A stretch of 64,000 bases of DNA from Deinandra increscens subsp. villosa (GCA_039602395.1 JBCNJP010000007.1:100332772-100396771); one strand, 5' to 3'; positions 22,954 through 34,828 are shown, counted from the first letter of the stretch. Notes: generated from the letters alone by a model not told the origin. Translations and numbers: made by a program.

Positions 22954-24044
22954 GTAAATTATATGAGATTCAAAATAAAAATTATCCATATTTTTTTTAT
23001 AATACCACAACTTTGATTCATCATATCTTTTTTATTTCTTAACGGAAATTCGATCCGTAAATTGATATGGATTCGTGACAGAAAACTTAACAAGATTAGA
23101 CTCATATTGCTTAGGTTTTGATCAACGAATGATGGTTGACGAATCATAAAACAAATTCGCGACTTTAGTAACCCACCATTGATGAACTTGAACTCCAATT
23201 CGATTATTCGTTAAATAATATATTGAATATTTATCGGTTCTCTAGCTTTATGTATTATTTAGTTCAATTTTTCTTTTCAATTTAGGTTTATATTTTATTT
23301 CGAATAATTTTTTTATATCACAACCTCGGGTATTTACCCAGGTCACTGACTAGTTATCATTTCTAAATTTTAAAATAAAATTTATTTTATATTTAAAAGT
23401 TAGAATTCTAATAGTTTTAACACTTTAAAATATGACTTTTCCACCGAGTAACAAACAATGTCTTAAGAGTCAATCTTTTAATATTCTCTTTGAAAGTTTA
23501 TCACCACCTAATAGGATGGACAAAGATGGTATAACTTGTTGTATGAGTCTAAAGGACAACCAAATTCAATCCGATATTAGGTAAACACGTTTGCAAAGCT
23601 TCTTGAGGGCCTAGAGAGGCCTCGGTCCCTCCCATTTTTATACTGCGTAGTGCTAATTTTTATCTCTTTCATCAAAAAAAAATAAAATATTATATACTAA
23701 GTCCGGTATTACTATATCTTAATTTTAATTATATAGTCTTACTATATTTTATTTTTCCATTCACATAAAACATAAAAAAAGCATATTATTTATTTATTAT
23801 TTGATAAATAAATATAAAATAATAAAGAAAAGTAATAACGAAAAGGAATAAATAAGCAAAATTTTCATTTTTATCCATTTTCGATTGAAATTGTATTGGA
23901 AATCAAACTTCATAAAATATTGGAAAAAGTATATGATATAGAAACCCATTATATAAATGAATACAAATAAAAAACACGCAAATCGAACTAAACTATAAAA
24001 AGTCCTTGTTATTTTGAAAGAAACTATATAAGGCAAATTAAATA
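22954..24044. other. AT-rich intergenic DNA, no gene
   Basis: Very AT-rich. Short open frames (79 and 94 aa, minus) have low-complexity Phe/Ile/Lys composition and no recognisable motif. Confidence 0.5.
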
Positions 24045-24105
24045 AAAAAAAGGAGCAATAGCTTCCCTCCTGTTTTATCAAGAGGGAGTTATTGCTCCTT
24101 TTTTA
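24045..24105. repeat. Short hairpin, about 23-bp stem
   Basis: AAAAAAGGAGCAATAGCTTC at the left pairs with GGAGTTATTGCTCCTTTTTT at the right, with a loop of about 12 nt and two imperfections. May be a tiny foldback element or a hairpin transcript; function unknown. Confidence 0.6.
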
Positions 24106-24201
24106 CTTCAAAAACTCCTATACAATCAGATCAAAGTCTTATCCATTTGTAGATGATAGAGAGTTTGACTCCTCTAAACTTTTGTTCAAACTCCCTCAGT
24201 G

Positions 24202-25289
24202 CAGGGCCGGTCCTGAGAATTTGGATGCTCAGGGCGCGAGTCAAAAATTTGCCCCGTGTTAAAAACTTTAAATAATACAAAACAAAAGTTTTAACACGAA
24301 GAATGCAATACAATTAGGGCCTCGATACAAATGAATGTATACCCGAAAGATGACTTCAAGACAATTGGTTCCAAAACACATCTACATTCAAGTTTAGTGC
24401 ATTCCAAGTAAAAGAAAAAAACATTTACTTACAAAAATGTTTAAGCATTTTTGGATAGCTAAATGTTGCGGGTCAACATGACCCGACCCGTAAGAAAATG
24501 TTGCGGGAAACTCCTTATCACCCGTGAAAACTATAAATTTGACTCGACACATGTTTTAAGTTGTTCAATTTTTTGACAAATTTTCTTGAAGATACATAAC
24601 AGAATCTTGTGGACCAAACAAATACTGAATATGAACAAATAAGTAACTTTAACTTGAAATCATTCTTGAAAAAGAGAACGTTCCAATTTTCATAATATTT
24701 ATAATTATCTTGCAAAGGATGAAGCTCAACTGGCCTAACATCAAATAAAAATACAACAAGAAAATTGTTCTGTTTATTGATTAAAGTTGGTTTCTTTTTT
24801 ATTGGGGATACCTTATTTACTCATCAATTAGGGCAAACAATACAACAAGAAAATCCCAAATAAATTCAACATCAATATCATAACTTCATTTAACAAATCA
24901 AATCATCAAATCCCATCCATTAATGAAACAAATAAGCAAACCCCAGATCAATTTCATGACAAATAAGTTTATAAAATGCAATTAAAAGTTACCTTCTATG
25001 CCAATTGAAACCCTAGGAGACCTGCAAGGAAACTACTAGCAATCCAGCACAAGATGCAGAGTAAGCAGCCAAGGAACCAGCTTTATAATCAAAACAGACA
25101 TAAGAAACAACGTAGATAGAGTGTAGAAGTGATGATCGACGATCGCAATTCATGTCGTTTCAGTTTCTCCCGTCGTTCCTTATTCTTTGATCGCAAAATC
25201 TATCTACATAATGACATAAAACCGATGCCCCTTCTTAATTTGATGCCCTGGGCTGGAGCCCATTTGGCCCATGCCCAGGGCCGGCCCTG
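24202..25289. mobile_element. Non-autonomous hAT element with CAGGGCCGG termini and 8-bp TSD
   Basis: Termini CAGGGCCGGTCCTG (left) and CAGGGCCGGCCCTG (right, reverse complement). Perfect target duplications CCTCAGTG at 24194-24201 and 25290-25297. 1088 bp, no transposase motifs. Termini with CAGGGCCGG are known from hAT (Tip100-like) families; the lineage is inferred. Confidence 0.9.
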
Positions 25290-25297
25290 CCTCAGTG

Positions 25298-25628
25298 AGA
25301 GAGACCAGCCCACGATGATGATCGGGGAAGTGAGACTAGTGGTTAAGCATAACACAATGTTGGCATAGAACACTAGAGATAACGGGTTGAAGCCATCCTT
25401 TGGACCTTGCTATGAGATGTGAGTCAGTTGTCTCTTGCGACGTTCTTGAACAAAGGTGTCGCATACCGGTTTACGAGTCCGGTAATACAACTATACAAGT
25501 TAGCCATGTCACATATATAGAAATCTATTTTGCACTCCTTCATAGTTCATACTACTTCCCTTTTTTATGTTCAAAAATAAGTGAACCACAATCTAACAGG
25601 AAGCCCATTCACGAAGAACCAGAAAACA
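25298..25628 (+). promoter_or_regulatory. Upstream region of the fibrillin gene
   Basis: The 330 bp between the hAT element and the fibrillin start codon must contain the proximal promoter and 5' UTR. The hAT insertion is therefore only about 340 bp from the ATG. A GACTAGTGGTTAAGC ... GGTTGAAGCC pair at 25332-25395 vaguely resembles SINE A and B boxes. Confidence 0.4.
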
Positions 25629-27854
25629 ATGAGGATGTCTCTCTTCTCCTCCTCCCACAACCCATCGCTTCTCCTCTTCCCTAACTCCGCCACCGCCACC
25701 GCCACCGCCACTTCCGCCGTCTTCCACCGCTCCTCCTCCATTTCTACATCCTTCCGTATACGTAACAGAAGAAACAAATCCACATCCATTCGATTCTCCT
25801 CAAACAAACCCCCGTCCTCCCCGGGATGGAACCCCGCCGATCCAACCGTCAACGACGACGAAGAAGAATCCGACGGCTCACAACCACTCGCAGTCACCGA
25901 CGAATGGGGCGAGAAATCGGAGCCGGAAAACGAGCAACTGACGAAACTGTCGAACTCAGATCCTCCGCAAGATGAAGACGAGTGGGGAACAGGTGCGGCG
26001 GAGCGAGCTAAGGTGGAGTATTCCGTCACCGGCAACGGCAACGGCAGTGCGGTCGTTGAAGATGATGGTGGTAAAATTGAGGAGCTGAAGAGGTGTTTGG
26101 TGGACAGTGTGTACGGAACTGGTCTCGGATTTAGGGCTTCGTCGGAGGAACGGGCGGAGATCATGGAGCTGGTGAATCAGTTGGAAGCGGTGAATCCGAC
26201 GCCGGCGCCGACGGATGCGTTGGAGCTTCTTGATGGCAACTGGATTCTGCTGTAAGATATTTGCCCTTTGATATATTATTTGTATTCTTGCAAAAAATAT
26301 TTTGTGTTTCTGCTAATTAGAATGTGCATCAGTTATGAAAATTGAAACCGTTATGATTTCTGATTTTGACATTACCAAGCCCTAAAGTTAGGTTGAATAA
26401 CTAAATAATCTCATCTTAAAATAATATTAGCACTAGAGAAACCTGAAGTAGGGTGACTAAATAACTTGGAGTCAACTTAAAAGCTAAAATCATGGGATAA
26501 TCTTTTTAGAAATTCATAATCTAGGGACCAGATGCCTAAAGTTTTGATCTACATGTGATATGGGATCTTGGTTCTAAAAATAGCGCCTGAAGCGTGAGGC
26601 TCTCGAGGCGATCAGGAAAAACGCTTCGAGAAATAACATTGGGGATGGTGAATTGGTGATACATAGAAATAACGAAAAGTATGAAGAGGTTATGAATGAC
26701 TAAATGATTTTAAAAAAGCCAATATGTAAAAAATATAGATTCAGCTTTTGGTTGTACATGGAGTAACAACTCACATACTTGAGGCTCTTGCCTCATGCCT
26801 CCCACCTTGTACCCTGGCTTATTAGACTTAAATGCATCGGAGCGCCTCATGCTTTTTAAAATTGACAAGAAATTACAGGTTTTGCTAAAAAAATGCTGGT
26901 GTTATCGTGGTATACTGTTAGTATATGAGATACAGGATCAAATCTTAAATTTTGGCTCTTATTTGTCCTGTGTTCCTTTTTAGTTGCTCTGCTTGGACTA
27001 AATGCATGTTGACTGCATATGGTTCAATGTAAAAGTTCAACGTTTAGCCCAATATTCTTAACCAATGAAGTCATGGCATGGAAATCTTGTGGACTAAGAT
27101 CAATGTGAATGATATTGTTTAAGTACTAAAGTGGCAAATAAGTAAATATTGGAATGAAACTTTTATCTGCTCATGTCCTAACCATGGTTTTGAATGTAAC
27201 AGGTACACTGCATTTTCTGAATTATTACCACTTCTTGCAGTGGGCACAACTCCATTATTGAAGGTGGACAAAATTAGTCAAGAAATACTGACCAGCAGCC
27301 TAACGATTGATAATTCCATTACGTTTTCCAGCCCTTTTGCCACGTTCACATCCACTGCATCTGCAAGCTTTGAAGTGCGAAGTCCGTCGAGAATACAGGT
27401 ACCTTTGTCAAAATGACTTATTTGGTCCGCAAGACTTGAGCTTTCATCATTGAAAAGGTTATTTTGGACATTTAAACACTTGTTAGATTATGCATCTTTT
27501 TGTTTTACTTATTTGTCTTGCAATATATGGTGAGCTTTTCAGGTACAATTTAAGGAAGGGAGTTTTCAGCCTCCAAAGATAAAGTCAAACATAAGCCTTC
27601 CTGAGAACGTTGACATTTTTGGTCAAAATATCAATTTGTCGCCTGTACAGCAATCTCTCAACCCATTGCAAGAGGCTGTTGCTAATCTGGCAGGTGTTAT
27701 TTCGGGTCAATCTCCTCTTAAGATTCCCATTCCGGGTGATCGTTCACAGTCTTGGCTTCTAATTACATTCCTTGATAAGGATTTGAGGATATCAAGAGGA
27801 GATGGTGGCCTATTTGTTCTTGCTAAAGAAGGAAGTCCGCTTTTGGATCAATGA
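25629..27854 (+). CDS. Plastid-lipid-associated protein / fibrillin (FBN2/PAP3-like), complete
   Basis: Three exons in phase: 25629-26251, 27203-27398, 27543-27854; 1131 bp, 376 aa. The N-terminus (MRMSLFSSSHNPS, Ser/Thr-rich with SFRIRNRRNK) looks like a chloroplast transit peptide. It is followed by an acidic linker (residues about 60-130) and the PAP/fibrillin domain: IEELKRCLVDSVYGTGLGF, PTDALELLDGNWILLYTAFS, KISQEI and a C-terminal DLRISRGDGGLFVL motif. Fibrillins coat plastoglobules and bind lipids. The domain order, long acidic linker and length agree with the FBN2/PAP3 group. A second in-frame ATG lies two codons downstream (25635), and an upstream in-frame ATG at 25581 is less likely because it would bury the transit peptide. 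The first intron (951 bp) has no recognised insert. Confidence 0.93.
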
Positions 27855-28632
27855 TCAGGTATTCTAATGTAACCTAATTCCTGAAAATTGGTGAGATTTG
27901 ACTTTTTATCCAAAATGTTGATCACACCTGCAGCTTACATAAAACATATCAAAACTTGTAGGATGTACATTGAAAGTTGCAGTATTTCCACTATTGTAAA
28001 GATCCCAAGTTAATATAACCTATTAGCCCACTAAAAAGGATGTTGATAGTATTTTGTTACAACCAACCAGTCTGACTGGATTGATTGGTTTCAGTGTCCT
28101 GTTGTGAGCGGTTACAAATAATCGAACCCGCCCCTCAAAACGTTCTTTATTTTGGACAGATTGAAGGTGGAACCAATCCAGAAGTGTTAAATGAATCTAA
28201 GGGGATTGGCGTGCTTATAGATTCACATAATTATGAGATAGAGATGAAAACATGTATTGGAGGGCTAATAAGTTTGAGTACTTTCATGTGTAAATTCTGT
28301 TGTATATTACTGTTTATGATGTATTCTGGATCTTTTGGTAGAAACTCATTTTTGCCTTACCTCTGTTCATTGGTGTTCACTGGAGGTGCCTGTAGGGTAC
28401 TGGAACCAGCTTGTAAACTGGTTAGATAACGGGTAGGAACTGGTTTTGACCGTAACTGCGCTCCTAACCACCAGCTAGGAACCGGCTTGGCGTTTCAGGC
28501 GTACAAATCAAATATGAAAAACTCTTAACACTCTTTCTTCATCTCCTCATCCTTTCCTTTGTTAGTGGCCACATTCACCCTCACTAGTACAGGTGGGGCG
28601 GTGTGTACACTATGATACGTCGATGGCACACA
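27855..28632. other. Fibrillin 3' flank
   Basis: Likely 3' UTR at first. The open stretch at 28085-28429 shows no family motif. 28395-28500 contains ACTGGTT/AACCGGCTT fragments like hAT subterminal repeats. Confidence 0.4.
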
Positions 28633-29279
28633 AGGGATGAGCAATTGGTATCTAGCACCCGTATCGGTACCCATACTGTACCGGTACCCATACCCACATA
28701 TTCGGTACCTGGACCTCATTTTGTCAATTTTCGGGACCGGTACCGGGAGAAATCAAAAAATACCCCGTAGGGTACCGGTACTCGAAAATATATATAGGTT
28801 TTTTATTTAATAAATAAAAACACATTAAAACATATATGAAGACTCAAGCATCGTGCGTCGATCATCAGATCAGAGAGTTAGACACGAACGTCAATTAAGA
28901 ATCGTACCAGATTTGAGGGTCATCGCTAAAAACCCCGTTTATATAGGAGCTTAGTTTATTAATTTGTACCAAGTTTGATTTGAGGTAGCATGTTGAACAT
29001 ACAAAACTTGGTAAGTGTCAGCACCTATTTGTGGACCACAAAGAAGATTACGAGTTGTTTATTAGTACTCTAATATTAATTCAACTTCATGATGGTCCTA
29101 ATATCAATTCATGAATGGATTTGCTAACCGGGTACCAAACAAGTATAGTACCTAAATCCCGGTACCCGGTACCCGTACCGATATATTAGGTACCGGGATC
29201 AGTACACACTTTTCATTCAAAACGGGACCGGTACCAACCGGTACCGGCAGGTACGGGTACGGTACCCGTGCTCATCCCT
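28633..29279. mobile_element. Small TIR transposon with GGTACC-rich ends
   Basis: Perfect 11-bp terminal inverted repeat AGGGATGAGCA / TGCTCATCCCT. Dense GGTACC/CCGGTACC palindromic motifs lie within about 150 bp of both ends; the middle is plain AT-rich DNA. Clustered subterminal palindromes suggest a non-autonomous hAT-like element. No matching 8-bp duplication was found. Confidence 0.7.
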
Positions 29280-30200
29280 CCTTGTACTCGTTCGCCACCC
29301 ACTAAAGCTAGAGCAAGTTTAATTGTTAGGTCACACATCGCGGCTTGTTGATTTGGAATGCGGTGACCGCACGGCTACACCCTTATGGTGTAGCCAACCA
29401 CTTTTTTGAGTGCGCGGAGACCAACACCTGCACCAAAATTCTGACCTTTGCCACACTACTCCATCCCCCCAACAGTCATTAACGACAATTTTTTTTTAAA
29501 ACAATTTTTTAATTTGTTTTTCTATTATAAATACAACGTATTTTGACCTTAAAATCATACAATTCTACTCATCTTCTCTCTCTTTTACATTTCAACAAAA
29601 ATATATTATTTTAACCGCAAACTCTTTAACATGTTCAACAAACCAAACCCACAACAAAATCTGACCACCAAACCCAACAACGTACTCTATTCTGTTACTC
29701 CGCACTTTTTTAAGGCACCCAGTGAAGAAGCTTTATAGAAAACCCCGAGAGAGCGGGCTTAAAAATTCTACCGAGGGGACGATATTCAATAGATCCGAGG
29801 GGGCAATACTTAATACATATAATTTTTTTTATATAAAATCGTGAAAATATGTACTTCTGGCCGAAGAAACCGCAGGGGCGCCCCCCCTCCCGTCGGGCCC
29901 CTTCTATCATTCGCCAATGACAACACCACAATTGGGCGGGTGGAACCAAACAAAGCCACAACTTGACTATCTCTTCAACGATTCACAACTTGATGTAGAG
30001 TTTGTCCAAGAAACACAACTCTAACCAACTGAACAACATAACCCACAATCAAAAAAAAAATCCATTAAAAAGACTACAAAACAGTCTAAATGTCAACCAT
30101 CAAACCCTTAACCTAGTGGTCCCGCACCCCTCGAACCGTGACAACCCAATAAGGTGGTTGCTTTAGCTCGTTGTTGGGTCGACAATGACATTAGTTTCGG
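29280..30200. other. Intergenic, repeat-like, no gene
   Basis: Contains a GC-rich patch at 29860-29925 (GGGGCGCCCCCCCTCCCG) typical of transposon ends in plants, but no coding sequence. Confidence 0.4.
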
Positions 30201-30236
30201 GTTTCATTTGCATCCTAGGGCAAACAATGGCATTAG

Positions 30237-30530
30237 ACTATTCGTAATGGTGTGTAGTTTAAGCTCAAAAGTGTGTCACGTAGGATGTCACACACGATGT
30301 GATGTGAAATTGAAAAAAATGGTGTAGTGGTAGTGAGAGTGTGAATGTTGATGTAAATGAAGTGTAATTGTTTCTGGTGGAGAAGAAAAGAAAGAAAAAA
30401 AAAAGAAAAAAAAAGTCACCCCTAAGCCCGTGAGAAGAACCATGCCAAAGCCCCCAAAACGCCCTTAGAGGCGGTGTTCTATGTGTTTTGGGACGTTTTC
30501 TTTCCCATCACGCCCCCACAATGACAATGA
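30237..30530. mobile_element. Possible MITE
   Basis: TGGTGTGTAG near the left and CACGCCCCCACAATG near the right, with a TGTCACGTAGGATGTCAC core and an A/G-rich run, resemble the Harbinger-type MITEs elsewhere in the window. The inverted ends are weak. Confidence 0.3.
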
Positions 30531-31071
30531 GGTATTACACATAGTCTTAATTTCACCCATTTCTTTATGCATATTAGCTAGTCTTGTCATTATTACTACC
30601 CTTATAATCTTTAACGACTTGATTATGTGTTTAGACATAGACTTTATAATATCGTATTTAGTTTTATTGTTAAGAAAACACATACATAAACATCTTGAAT
30701 TTTGATTAATGAGAGAGCTTTGTGGCAAAAGGTTTAAACATGAATTATCTTTTGCAGTCGTTATTTAGTTTGAGAAATGAACAATATACAGTTTACTTCA
30801 ATATTGTCTCCTAAACAGTGGTTACTGAAATAGGATTGAAACTACACAAATCAGTTTACTTCAATTTTCAATACGAATACCAACTCTCTGAAACCCGAAC
30901 GTTGCTGCCATCAAGTAGTTTTAATAAACGGGTCAATCCAAAAGTGACCCATTTAGCTGAACCAAAATTTTCTAGTGACCAAAAGAATAGATGTCGCCAA
31001 AAGCTCAAAGAATGTTTGACCGCCGATTTCACTAAGTAAAACAAATATTAGCAGTTGGAAGCCTTCTCTAA
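30531..31071. other. Intergenic, no gene
   Basis: AT-rich DNA; two short open frames with no recognisable motif. Confidence 0.4.
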
Positions 31072-31143
31072 TATCAGAGCCAGGTTTCGATCGTGGGACC
31101 TGTAGGTTATGGGCCCACCACGCTTCCGTTGCGCCACTCTGAT
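31072..31143 (-). tRNA. Initiator tRNA-Met (anticodon CAT)
   Basis: The minus strand reads ATCAGAGTGGCGCAACGGAA, then an anticodon arm with GGGCCCATAACC, then ATCGAAACC in the T loop and GGCTCTGAT A at the end. The 7-bp acceptor stem closes with A1-U72, and the anticodon loop CCCAUAA and T-loop AUCGAAA are eukaryotic initiator features. There is no intron. Upstream on the minus strand lie AACAATAACAACAA directly before position 1 and TATATAAA about 30 bp out, the usual plant Pol III tRNA context. Two oddities: the T stem has a C-C mismatch (CCACG against CCTGG) and the anticodon stem a G-U pair. It may be a functional gene or a slightly decayed copy. Confidence 0.85.
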
Positions 31144-32097
31144 TTGTTGTTATTGTTTTGAACTGTTATCTTTATATATGTCTGAATTCCAAGTGTTTTA
31201 ATCACAGCGCAGTAAGATCAAGAGTTTCTGTTTTAATCGGTTTCATAATGTGTAATATATGTAACAGGATGTTAAAACACAATTCCAGCAGATGAAAATA
31301 CCGGTAAACAACAAGGTCAAACTCATCTCTCTCGAGTCCAATTGATATGGTTGCTCTATGTATGCTATAGACAATCAACTGCCTCACCAAACAAACATGG
31401 TAAACTACTATGAGGCTTGCAAAAGACACAAAATAGACATGATGTTACAACTTGTTATTTCGGATACCGCACTCGTACCCATATGAGTGGGATGGGGTCG
31501 CCCGTACCTCATGAAATTCTTTCAAACGGTAAGGTATGTACGATCCAATCCCGACTGACACTCAAGAAATTTTAACACCGACCCTCTTGAAATTTGCAGT
31601 CTGACCCCATGAAACTTTGATTAAACCATCATGAAGAAAAATTACTTTGAAATTTTAAAAGTTTTACAAATATAAACCGAATGTAATCGTATATTTAAAC
31701 ATGAAATCCACATAGGGTTTTTAAAAAAAAAGTTAAGTTATTATCACGTCTTTAAAAATTGATTATTCGGTTACCTATTTTTTTGTATTTAATATTGTAA
31801 TGGACAAACACGAATTTACCCAGCATTCACGGTAGGTTTCTTATAAATATGTGAGAGTAAACCTTAAAATTTAAGGTTTGATTGTGAGTGGTTGTGAGTA
31901 AAGGAGGGAGAAAAAATTAATGTTCATCTGTATATTTGATTAAAAAATTGTTGATTTCTTGAAATTTGAGGTTTAGCTGTGATGAAAAAGAGAGAAAATG
32001 TAATGATTAAGGTATAAAAAGTATTATTTAATTGTGGTTGTGAGTGAAACAGAGAGAAAAATAATAATAAAGGTATAAATTATAAGAATAGGGATAA
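31144..32097. other. Intergenic, no gene
   Basis: 31870-32080 carries a loosely repeated GGTTGTGAGT..A-GAGAGAAAA unit (two copies). Nothing coding. Confidence 0.4.
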
Positions 32098-32388
32098 GGT
32101 TAATTGCAATACCCTTCCCATTTCCCCAATTCCCCACTCCATTTTTGGTGTCACCTCATCATTCCCCACCCCTTCCCATTTTTTCCCATATTGTGGGTAA
32201 TGGTTTCCCCACTTCCCCATTTCCCCAATCACTTTTTTATAATAAAATAATTAAAATAAAATACTAATAAAAACAAATACATTTTATAAATAAAAATTAA
32301 ATCCTAACATTACAAATAAAAAAAAAGTCCTAAAATTACTTATTCAATCCAAAAAAAAAAGTCCTAAAATTACTTATTAAAAAAAATT

Positions 32389-33686
32389 TCAGAAATTTTC
32401 GGGATCACTTTCGTCGTCTTCGTCTTCGTCGGATGAATTTTCTTCGGGGGGTGGAATGGTTTCCCAAACGCGATCGATGTGCTCGATCAAATCGGATCGT
32501 AAACTATGATGCATATCCCGGTTACGAATCTTCAAAAAGTTCGCGTCGATAATATGTTGTGGTATTGGGTCGTTTGATGCTTGAATATGATCCGGATCGT
32601 ACGGGCAAATGGCCTTCCCTTCATCCTCACTTATCATATTATGCAAGATCATACAAGCATATATGATGTTAGTGATCTTAGTTTTGTGTCTCGACCTCGC
32701 CGGGCTTTCGATGATCTTCCATTTCTTCTTCAAACATGCGAACGCTCTTTCAACATCTTTCTGTGCCCCTTCTTGTGCTTTAGCAAATCTTCTACGTTTT
32801 TCTGTTGTTGGAGCCGTTAGAGTTTTTACAAACACGGAATAATCTGGATATATGCCATCCGCAAGATAATATCCGTGTTCGTATTCGGTGCCATTGACTT
32901 CAAATGAACACTCGGGGTCCTCGCCATTAATTTGGCGATTCAACAAGTTTGATTGTTGAAGAACATTTAAATCGTTGTTGGAGCCGGCGACCCCAAAATA
33001 AGCATGCCAAAACCACAAGTCCTGAGATGCAACGGCCTCGAGCATAATGGTTGGCCTTGCATGGTCACCACGGTGGAATTGACCACGCCATGCGTTAGGA
33101 CAAGCTGTCCATTCCCAATGCATGCAATCGATACTACCGAGCATGCCGGGAAAACCGTGTTTCGCTTCATGAAATTCAAAGAGGTGTGTAACATCACTCC
33201 ACGATGGTCGACGCATGTACTTTTCATGATACATCGCACGAATATATTTGTAAAATTTGTAAAGACAATCTCGTGCAGTTCTTTCTCCGATGTGCAAATA
33301 CTCGTCAAACGCATCGGAGGTGATGCCGTATGCAAGTTGTCTAATAGCGGCAACACATTTTTGCAACGGGCTTAACCCCAACCTACCCCTTGCATCCCAC
33401 CTTAGTTGAAAATATTTATAATTTGTTTCCAAATCGTTGACAATACGTAGAAAAAGACGTTTATTCATACGGAAACGACGTTTAAACTATCTTCGAATAG
33501 AGCCCCTTCCGCAAAATAGTTGTTAAAGAGCCGATCGTGAGCCTCTTGACGTTCTCTTTTAATCGTCTTGCGTGTTCGAATTGGCTTTGAACTCTCGGCT
33601 TCTTCTTCTTCTCGAGCTATCTCGAACATCATTTTTCCGAAAAAAGCGGCATCTTCGTCGGACGATTCACCGGATGTGAAAGACAT
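32389..33686 (-). pseudogene. Harbinger (HARBI1-like, DDE_Tnp_4) transposase, one frameshift
   Basis: The main frame 32389-33468 encodes 359 aa with RQLAYGITSDAFDEYLHIGE, GSIDCMHWEW (first catalytic Asp), HAYFGVAGSNNDLNVL (second Asp), DGIYPDYSVFVK, QKDVERAFACLKKKW (catalytic Glu region) and ACMILHNMI. It ends in an acidic tail. An N-terminal segment (33465-33686, MSFTSGESSDEDAAFF... RKTIKRERQEAHDRL) belongs to the same protein but is in another frame. The switch is at about 33475-33485, next to a TTTAAA run. One indel separates it from a full ORF, so it is either a young pseudogene or a sequencing error. Confidence 0.9.
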
Positions 33687-33838
33687 TTTTAAAAAATGAA
33701 GGGTGGTAGTGTTTAAAAAATGAGAGAGTGAGTAGTTAAAAAGTGTGAGAAAATGGTTGGAAGGGGTGGGTATTTATAGGGTGAAAATGGTTGGATTTTG
33801 AAAGAAAAAAAAATTTAAATAAAGGGATATAGCTGTTT

Positions 33839-33857
33839 GGGGGGGGGGGGGGGGGGG
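33839..33857. repeat. G homopolymer
   Basis: A run of about 19 G within the Harbinger element; a similar G-run sits at 16549-16565 in the Harbinger relic. Confidence 0.9.
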
Positions 33858-34018
33858 CACCACTAACGGCTATATTCCCGTCCACAAACAATCGGTCTCG
33901 GCACCCCACTTTGCATCCCCGATCGGTGACCCCGAGACACCGGCAATGGTGTTCCCGAAGCCACCGAACCCACCGAACTCCCCCGAACCCACCTTCCCCG
34001 ATTGTATTGCAATTAACC

Positions 34019-34231
34019 TAAAGAACTTGATGAGAATGCTCTTTTAACTAAATGACATGTTTGCCATCCTCAAATGTATCACTTGAACTTTGTTTATAAA
34101 CAAGTTGTCAATTAGCAGTGCGTTGCCAAAGGGCTAACACAAAATACAAAACAAATGCATTTCTATAACGTAATGTAAGAAAAACGAAAAAGTTATACAC
34201 CTAAAAATAACAAAGACAACCACGCAAATCA

Positions 34232-34307
<76 letters not shown>

Positions 34308-34503
34308 AAAAGTAAGGGTGTAAAACTAAACTAAAAGTAAGGAAAACATTTTAAGAAACCATATCAAAGAGAAAATAATAATAATAGTAATAATAATAAT
34401 TAATAATAATAATAATAATTAATAATAATAATAATAATTAATAAAGGCAGTGACACAAACTACAAAAAATTATATATATAAAAGTAAAAAACGTAAACTA
34501 AGG
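34019..34503. repeat. Gene-free stretch with (TA)n and (TAA)n microsatellites
   Basis: 34239-34304 is an uninterrupted TA repeat of over 60 bp. 34374-34445 is built from AAT/TAA triplets broken by TTAATAA. No gene. Confidence 0.85.
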
Positions 34504-34825
34504 GCATGTGCTATACTTTGGTGTTGAAGATGGTGTTATCATGTCACGTGACAGCTGAGTGCTAAGTGCTGACTGAATAACACCATATCTTAACGCAAAG
34601 TGTGGTATATATGATGTGATGTGGTGTGTGATGTTGAGTTGTTTTTTATTAGCTTAAACAAAAAAAAAATTCACATGCCATGCTTTAATTGGAGGGAACC
34701 CACACCAAGCCAAGCAAAATGCCTTGGACTTCTCCACGGGAATGGATCACGCCAAGGGAAAAGCAGGGGGGGTGTTCCACACCGTTACCCCCTTAACGCC
34801 ACCCCATAACAGTGTATACCGGATG
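34504..34825. mobile_element. Harbinger-type MITE with TAA TSD
   Basis: Ends GGGCATGTGCTATAC and, inverted, GGCATCCGGTATAC, flanked by TAA on each side. Centre TTTTTTATTAGCTTAAACAAAAAAAAAATT matches the element at 7855-8158. The terminal sequence differs from the full Harbinger copy at 32.1 kb, so another transposase moves it. Confidence 0.7.
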
Positions 34826-34828
34826 CCT

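Larger units (their letters stand above)
32098..34018 (-). mobile_element. PIF/Harbinger transposon with complete TIRs and TAA TSD
   Basis: Both ends carry the inverted repeat GGTTAATTGCAATAC, flanked directly by TAA at 32095-32097 and 34019-34021, the 3-bp target site of the superfamily. 1921 bp. It encodes a transposase on the minus strand. An 18-20 bp G-run at about 33839-33857 lies between the ORF and the right end. The second Harbinger protein (Myb-like) is absent. Confidence 0.92.

Noticed and set aside
25571..26164. 197-aa minus-strand frame over fibrillin exon 1
   Set aside because: Antisense to a well-supported exon; Ser-rich composition is the mirror of the acidic linker.
28085..28429. 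114-aa plus frame downstream of fibrillin
   Set aside because: No motif, and its 3' part is repeat-like DNA; not in phase with a fibrillin extension, which ends at a clear stop.
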